A stretch of 64,000 bases of DNA from the NCBI RefSeq assembly GCF_002160825.1, contig NZ_NFLI01000010.1:1-64000 (forward strand), in the 5' to 3' direction. The DNA is from Lachnoclostridium sp. An131 (GTDB lineage Bacteria; Bacillota; Clostridia; Lachnospirales; Lachnospiraceae). Positions 60,087 through 64,000 of the stretch are shown here, in pieces (the stretch's first letter is position 1; the number at the start of each line of letters is the position of its first letter). The notes under the pieces were generated by a model. It was not told the DNA's origin. It made no database searches and worked only from the letters and a program-made list of their open reading frames with translations. The translations under genes were made by a program, and so were the position numbers.

Positions 60087-62364
60087 TTTCAGCCACCGTA
60101 TCCTCCACGGACGCGCTTCCGTTCAAAGCGTTTGGCCCGCTTTCCAAAACCGCATCCTCAATAGCGCTTTCTCCATTTCCCACTGCTGACACCGTCTCCG
60201 CCATCTCCTGCAGGCGGGCAAAATGCTCCGCAGAGGCCTGGTAAACATCTACCGAGAAGAGGTCTCCACCTCCTCCCTCCGTCATAACCGCAAAGGATAC
60301 CGCATTCTCATCCCCGGATCCGCTTTCCTGAAGCTGCGCAAAGGATGCCTGGTTTACCGGAAGTCCATCCGGAAGATCCAGATCCTGAAACTCCCGGCCA
60401 AACAAATAGCAGAAGAAATCCGTCACCTGTGCGTTTTCCACAGAGGATTCCAGAATTCCCACGCTGGCCTCCGGAAGAAAGCTGTCTCCCATCTGTCCCG
60501 GAAGGATGCTGTAATCGACCGTCTCCTCCTGATCCGCAAGCGTCGCCAGCAGGTTGAAATCCGTCTCTATTCCATTTACCTCGCCGGTTCCCATCAGCTG
60601 GTCTCCCATGGCAATATTCAGAGCCGCCGAAGAAGCCAGCTCTCCGCTTCCGGCAGTGGTTCCCGCAGACGCTACCTGCTGCCTGGTCATCTCCTGGAGC
60701 ATAGACAGCTCCTCCGCGGTGTAGCCCGCAAGCTCCGCTTCATAAATCCGCTTTGCCTGCGTGAGGAATTCGGTCAAGGCCGCCTCGTCCATCCTTCTGT
60801 CCTCTGTCAGCCAGGAGCCGGAGGAGGAAACCATCAGCGCTTTCAGTACCTGCTCTTCTGTTAAAAGCCCCAGGATCCCGCCGGAAGGCTGCTCTGCCCG
60901 AATGCGTTCCACGGTATCCGCCAAAGAAGCAAGATCCATAATCCCCTTTAAGGCCTCAGAGCTTCCCACAAGAAGCGGCAGGCTGAAGCGCACAGGAAGC
61001 GAATAAAGCTTATCTCCAGTCCGGACCGCATCCACCAGATTGGGAAAAAGACTGTTTTCCCCGGTGAGCCCGGCTTCCAGCTCTGTAAGATCTGCCAGAA
61101 GCCCCTTTTCCTCATAGGAGCTTTTCGGAAGCCCGTCCAGCACAAGCAAATCCGGACCGCTGCCTGAAGCAAGCCGTGTATTCAGGTTTCGGACTGCGTC
61201 CTCTTCCGTCATGCCGTCCTCCCCGCTGATTCCCACCTCATAATTGACATAGACCTCAGGATGGGCCTTCTGGTACAGACTCACCGCCTGGCGGATCGTA
61301 TAGTTTTCATACAGGCTGTAGATCCGGATCTCCTCCTCCGGCGTCGCGGCAATCTCCGGATCATACACATATTTCATCAGCTGAGCCCCATAGTAGAGAA
61401 TCAGGAATACCTCATCCTCCAATACTGTCATGCCCTGAAGCATCATCATCGGATTTCCAAGAGAATTCAGGCTTCCATCCGCCACCTGCTCGATGGCAGA
61501 GCCTCCGATGGCATGGCGGTAGATCCCGTCGCTCAAGGCCAGATAAAGCACATCACCCTCACCGGAAGCTGCTACCATATTGTGGGTATCTGTGCTGAAG
61601 GAGCCTTCGTCATAATGTGCTGTCACAAACTCCTCCAGCACCTGATCCGTCTGAGCCTGCGTTCCATTTGTCACATCGTACAGGCCTAAGCCCTGAGAAC
61701 TGAGAATCACCATGTAATTTTCCGTAAAGCAGACATAATCCGAGACTCCTGTGATCTCAAAAATCTGTTTTTTTGTTCCGCCCGCGCAGTCCAGCTCGTA
61801 AACCCTTCCGCCGAGGCTTATCCCGTAAAGTCGGCTGTCTCTTCCGAACCAGAGCTGGTGAAGATAATCTTCCTCATCGTCATAAGGTACTGTATACTCC
61901 TCACCGTCTGCATCCAGGTAAAAATATTGATAAGAAAGCGCTTCCCCTTCCTCACTGTCTATAAGCGGGCTGTAAGCTGCTGCAATGCTCCCGTCCGGAG
62001 CAAGCGCCAGACTTGATATATAATTTCCGGCAGCAAGCTCCGCAAGCTGAGCCACCTCCTGCTGCTCCCAGGTCTCTCCCTGATCCTGTGAACGGTAGAG
62101 TCCCGAATGCCGGTCCAAAAGTCCCACAGAACCGTCATTCATGACCGTCATCACCGGCGTGCTGCCCTCCCCCTGGGAAGCAGCCGCCTCAGGCAGCGCA
62201 GCCTCCTGCTCGACATAACGTCCCATAATGGTATCTCCCGAACCGCTTCCGGAACCTTCGCCAGGCTCCCCGGCCGCGCCTCCTCCGGAGCAGCCGCAGG
62301 TAAGCAGCACCGCTCCGAGAAGCAGCCAGGCTGTAATCCTATGAATCCTAGAATGCTTTTTCAT
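60052..62364 (-). CDS. Solute-binding lipoprotein with N-terminal propeller-like region
   Basis: 770 residues from MKKHSRIHRITAWLLLGAVL. GGAGAAGAG lies upstream of 62364. Lipobox LLTCGC. About residues 50-370 look like a beta-propeller: VGLLDRHSGLYRSQDQGETW (BNR/sortilin-like), LYGISLGGRVYELDCAGG, LYLALSDGIYRHAIGGSAIE. From about 375 a family 1 SBP follows (IRIYSLYENYTIRQAVSLYQ, GPDLLVLDGLPKSSYEEKGL, LPVRFSLPLLVGSSEALKG). Family 1 SBPs have about 420-450 residues, so this is a fusion. The propeller might sense or pre-bind ligand. Confidence 0.85.
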   Translation of the reverse strand: MKKHSRIHRITAWLLLGAVLLTCGCSGGGAAGEPGEGSGSGSGDTIMGRYVEQEAALPEAAASQGEGSTPVMTVMNDGSVGLLDRHSGLYRSQDQGETWEQQEVAQLAELAAGNYISSLALAPDGSIAAAYSPLIDSEEGEALSYQYFYLDADGEEYTVPYDDEEDYLHQLWFGRDSRLYGISLGGRVYELDCAGGTKKQIFEITGVSDYVCFTENYMVILSSQGLGLYDVTNGTQAQTDQVLEEFVTAHYDEGSFSTDTHNMVAASGEGDVLYLALSDGIYRHAIGGSAIEQVADGSLNSLGNPMMMLQGMTVLEDEVFLILYYGAQLMKYVYDPEIAATPEEEIRIYSLYENYTIRQAVSLYQKAHPEVYVNYEVGISGEDGMTEEDAVRNLNTRLASGSGPDLLVLDGLPKSSYEEKGLLADLTELEAGLTGENSLFPNLVDAVRTGDKLYSLPVRFSLPLLVGSSEALKGIMDLASLADTVERIRAEQPSGGILGLLTEEQVLKALMVSSSGSWLTEDRRMDEAALTEFLTQAKRIYEAELAGYTAEELSMLQEMTRQQVASAGTTAGSGELASSAALNIAMGDQLMGTGEVNGIETDFNLLATLADQEETVDYSILPGQMGDSFLPEASVGILESSVENAQVTDFFCYLFGREFQDLDLPDGLPVNQASFAQLQESGSGDENAVSFAVMTEGGGGDLFSVDVYQASAEHFARLQEMAETVSAVGNGESAIEDAVLESGPNALNGSASVEDTVAEIVQKAAIYLAE

Positions 62365-62384
62365 TTCAGATACTCTTCTCCTTC

Positions 62385-62594
62385 CTATACCATTTCTGTC
62401 AGACGGACTAAAGATGCACGAAATACCTCTCCCTGCACAGTGTCTTCCTGTACCGTCTCTTCCATGCCTCCTCCCCTGGAAGCAGATTGGGCACCGGCTG
62501 CTCCGCAGCCGCAGATTCCCAGTCCCAGAGCTCCTGCAAGTCCTGCCGCCGTCAGGCGGATTCTGATTTGTTTGTTCCATACCTTGTTTTTCAT
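62385..62594 (-). CDS. Small lipoprotein
   Basis: 69 residues from MKNKVWNKQIRIRLTAAGLA. GAGGAG lies upstream of 62594. Signal peptide with lipobox LGICGC, then a short mature part with GGGMEETVQEDTVQGEVFRA. It lies 20 bases before the solute-binding lipoprotein gene and heads the operon. Too short for a binding domain; function unknown. Confidence 0.65.
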   Translation of the reverse strand: MKNKVWNKQIRIRLTAAGLAGALGLGICGCGAAGAQSASRGGGMEETVQEDTVQGEVFRASLVRLTEMV

Positions 62595-62640
62595 TTTCAA
62601 TCTCCTCATTCCTTGATTTTTTCACATCATACCAGGGAAG

Positions 62641-62750
62641 TCTCTAAAGCACCTCTAAAATTCTGCATGCCATTAACTTCTTTGCCTCTTTGGCTGCATG
62701 TAGATATTTAGAGATTTTTTAAAGACTTCTGTGCTATCATTGTTTATAAT
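62641..62750. promoter_or_regulatory. Divergent control region with paired 11-bp repeats
   Basis: CTCTAAA at 62642 and 62653 (11 bp apart) and, in opposite sense, TTTAGAG at 62707 and TTTAAAG at 62718 (11 bp apart). A -10 TATAAT (62745-62750) follows with a poor -35. Direct repeats one helical turn apart are usual OmpR-family sites, so the neighbouring response regulator probably activates both operons. Confidence 0.7.
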
Positions 62751-62781
62751 AGGAGAGAAATCGTTAACAGGAGGCCTTAAA

Positions 62782-63453
62782 ATGAGAATACTGCTGGTAG
62801 AAGACGATGAAAAGCTAAAGGAAGCCTTGAGCTTCCAGCTTCGAAAGGAAGGAATCGAGACGGATTCCTGTACAGACGGCGAGGAAGCCCTCTATTATAT
62901 CCGTCAGGGTATCTACGATCTGATCCTGCTGGACCGGATGCTTCCTGTCCTGAACGGGATCTCCGTCCTCTCCCGGATGCGTAAGGAGGGCTTCCAAACT
63001 CCCGTCATTCTGATCACAGCCCTTGGCGCGCTGGAGGATAAAATCGAAGGCCTTGATCTGGGAGCCGACGATTATCTGGTCAAGCCCTTCGCCTTCGAAG
63101 AGCTGATGGCGCGTATCCGATCGATTCTGCGGCGCCCGAGGAAGCTGTCTGATTCTGCTGAGCTGCTCTTCGGAGATCTGTCCTTTTCCATACACGAACA
63201 GACCCTGAACGGTCCCTCCGGCAGCTGTACCCTGTCCGGCAGGGAAGCCGCCCTTCTGGAGGCCTTTCTGCGCAATCCGGGGCAGACGCTTTCCAGGGAG
63301 CTGCTGTTAACCAAGGTCTGGGGGATGGACAGCGATGTGGAAAACGGCAATCTGGATAATTACATTCATTTTCTGAGACGCCGGCTGAAGAACCTGAACA
63401 GCGCCGTCTGTCTTCAGACCGTGCGCGGCGTGGGATACCGTCTGGAACGCTGA
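62782..63453 (+). CDS. OmpR-family response regulator
   Basis: 223 residues from MRILLVEDDEKLKEALSFQL. GGAGG lies seven bases before 62782. Receiver with phosphoacceptor Asp in DLILLDRMLPVLNGISVLS, VILITALGALEDKIEGL and DDYLVKPFAFEELMARIRS. The winged helix has LSGREAALLEAFLRNPGQTL, LLTKVWGMDSDVENGNLDNY and LQTVRGVGYRLER. Its operon diverges from the transport cluster, which it probably controls. Confidence 0.93.
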   Translation: MRILLVEDDEKLKEALSFQLRKEGIETDSCTDGEEALYYIRQGIYDLILLDRMLPVLNGISVLSRMRKEGFQTPVILITALGALEDKIEGLDLGADDYLVKPFAFEELMARIRSILRRPRKLSDSAELLFGDLSFSIHEQTLNGPSGSCTLSGREAALLEAFLRNPGQTLSRELLLTKVWGMDSDVENGNLDNYIHFLRRRLKNLNSAVCLQTVRGVGYRLER

Positions 63454-63470
63454 AAGGAGAATCATTCGTA

Positions 63471-64000
63471 ATGTTTCAAAAAGTACACCTGAAGCTGACG
63501 CTTCTCTGCGCAGGCATCACCATTTTTATTCTGCTGGTCATGTCCTGCGGCTGGCTGTATGTGTCAGAAAAAAGCCTGCGGGACAACAGCTTTATCTCCT
63601 TTCAAAATGATATGAACACTCTCATCAGCAACCTGGAACAGCAGACCGTCATCTCCGGCGAATGGCTGAAAAACATGGAGGATAACGGCAAATATCTGAT
63701 CTGGATTCTGGACAACGGCGTGCCCTTTCTCCACAACCGCCAGAATCAAAGCCCACAATCTCTGTATGAGTCGGCCTGGGCTTCCTGCGAATCCAAATTA
63801 TCTGCTATCCGCGGCGCTGCTTCCAGCTCCACAGTCCACACAGAGCTTCCCTTCCGCTTTGAAGAAACCGGAACGGACTATTATGCCTGCGGCGCAGTTC
63901 TGTCCCGGGGCCAGGGAGAGCTTCAGACACTGATTCTCGCTCCCCTGGCTCCGCTGGAAAGCCAGATCGAAAGACAGCGGCTCCTGTTTTTCAGCCTTGA
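63471..64000 (+). CDS. Sensor histidine kinase, N-terminal part (runs off window)
   Basis: At least 176 residues from MFQKVHLKLTLLCAGITIFI. AAAGGAG lies upstream of 63471, 17 bases after the regulator stop. TM1 (about 9-28) is followed by an extracytoplasmic sensor region (FQNDMNTLISNLEQQTVISG, YLIWILDNGVPFLHN, GTDYYACGAVLSRGQGELQT). The second TM and kinase domains lie beyond the window. Called as a kinase from its position after an OmpR-type regulator. Confidence 0.8.
   Translation, partial: MFQKVHLKLTLLCAGITIFILLVMSCGWLYVSEKSLRDNSFISFQNDMNTLISNLEQQTVISGEWLKNMEDNGKYLIWILDNGVPFLHNRQNQSPQSLYESAWASCESKLSAIRGAASSSTVHTELPFRFEETGTDYYACGAVLSRGQGELQTLILAPLAPLESQIERQRLLFFSL

Noticed and set aside
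62365-62625. Upstream extension of the solute-binding protein frame to 857 codons
   Set aside because: The extension overlaps the small lipoprotein gene, while a lipoprotein signal peptide with ribosome site begins at 62364.

Overview
The window looks like the chromosome of a low-to-mid GC Firmicute of the class Clostridia, most likely a Lachnospiraceae gut anaerobe (inference). Support comes from strong AGGAGG ribosome sites, sigma-A promoters with 17-bp spacers, an argCJBD operon, a WalRK-like two-component pair beside a GerMN lipoprotein, and typical clostridial siphophage modules. I saw no rRNA, tRNA or CRISPR array.

Bases 1 to about 39,720 are the larger part of a prophage whose left end lies outside the window. 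It reads mostly leftwards. From right to left it holds: a small SymE/unknown-gene cluster with repeated upstream elements; a restriction-modification operon with two C5 methyltransferases around a nuclease; a divergent lysogeny switch (XRE repressor, ImmA metallopeptidase and cargo on the + strand, a Y-family polymerase on the - strand) with about eight copies of one operator; three large, separately promoted genes of unknown role; a replication module (HTH, DUF4406, DUF2800, DUF2815, family A polymerase, VapE, VRR-NUC, SNF2); a sigma-like late regulator with an orphan MazF; accessory genes including an amidoligase and a gamma-glutamylcyclotransferase; and the packaging, head and tail genes up to the tape measure gene. 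The tape measure frame is broken at the window edge by what looks like one end of an IS200/IS605-type element. Integrase, lysis and tail-tip genes are not in the window.

The prophage joins the chromosome inside comEC, right after the codons for the conserved HLLAISG motif, so the host competence channel gene is split. The chromosomal side follows: comEC fragment, GerMN lipoprotein, histidine kinase, response regulator and comEA (one leftward cluster), a DMT-type membrane protein, an orphan solute-binding protein, arginine biosynthesis argC-GNAT-argJ-argB-argD, a GH25 muramidase, rarA, a small ATPase, and argG. The last part (56.8-64 kb) is an unusual transport cluster: a small lipoprotein, a solute-binding protein with an added N-terminal propeller-like region, two sugar-type ABC permeases and an HlyD-like adaptor. 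It diverges from a two-component system, with paired 11-bp-spaced repeats in the shared promoter region.

The most interesting points are (1) the amidoligase module, in which two genes share both a C-terminal domain and a conserved 45-nt upstream element; (2) the three unknown genes at 27-30 kb, each with its own promoter and dyad; (3) six copies of a TTTYGCYAAATA element in two groups of three upstream of symE and an unknown ORF; and (4) the comEC insertion.
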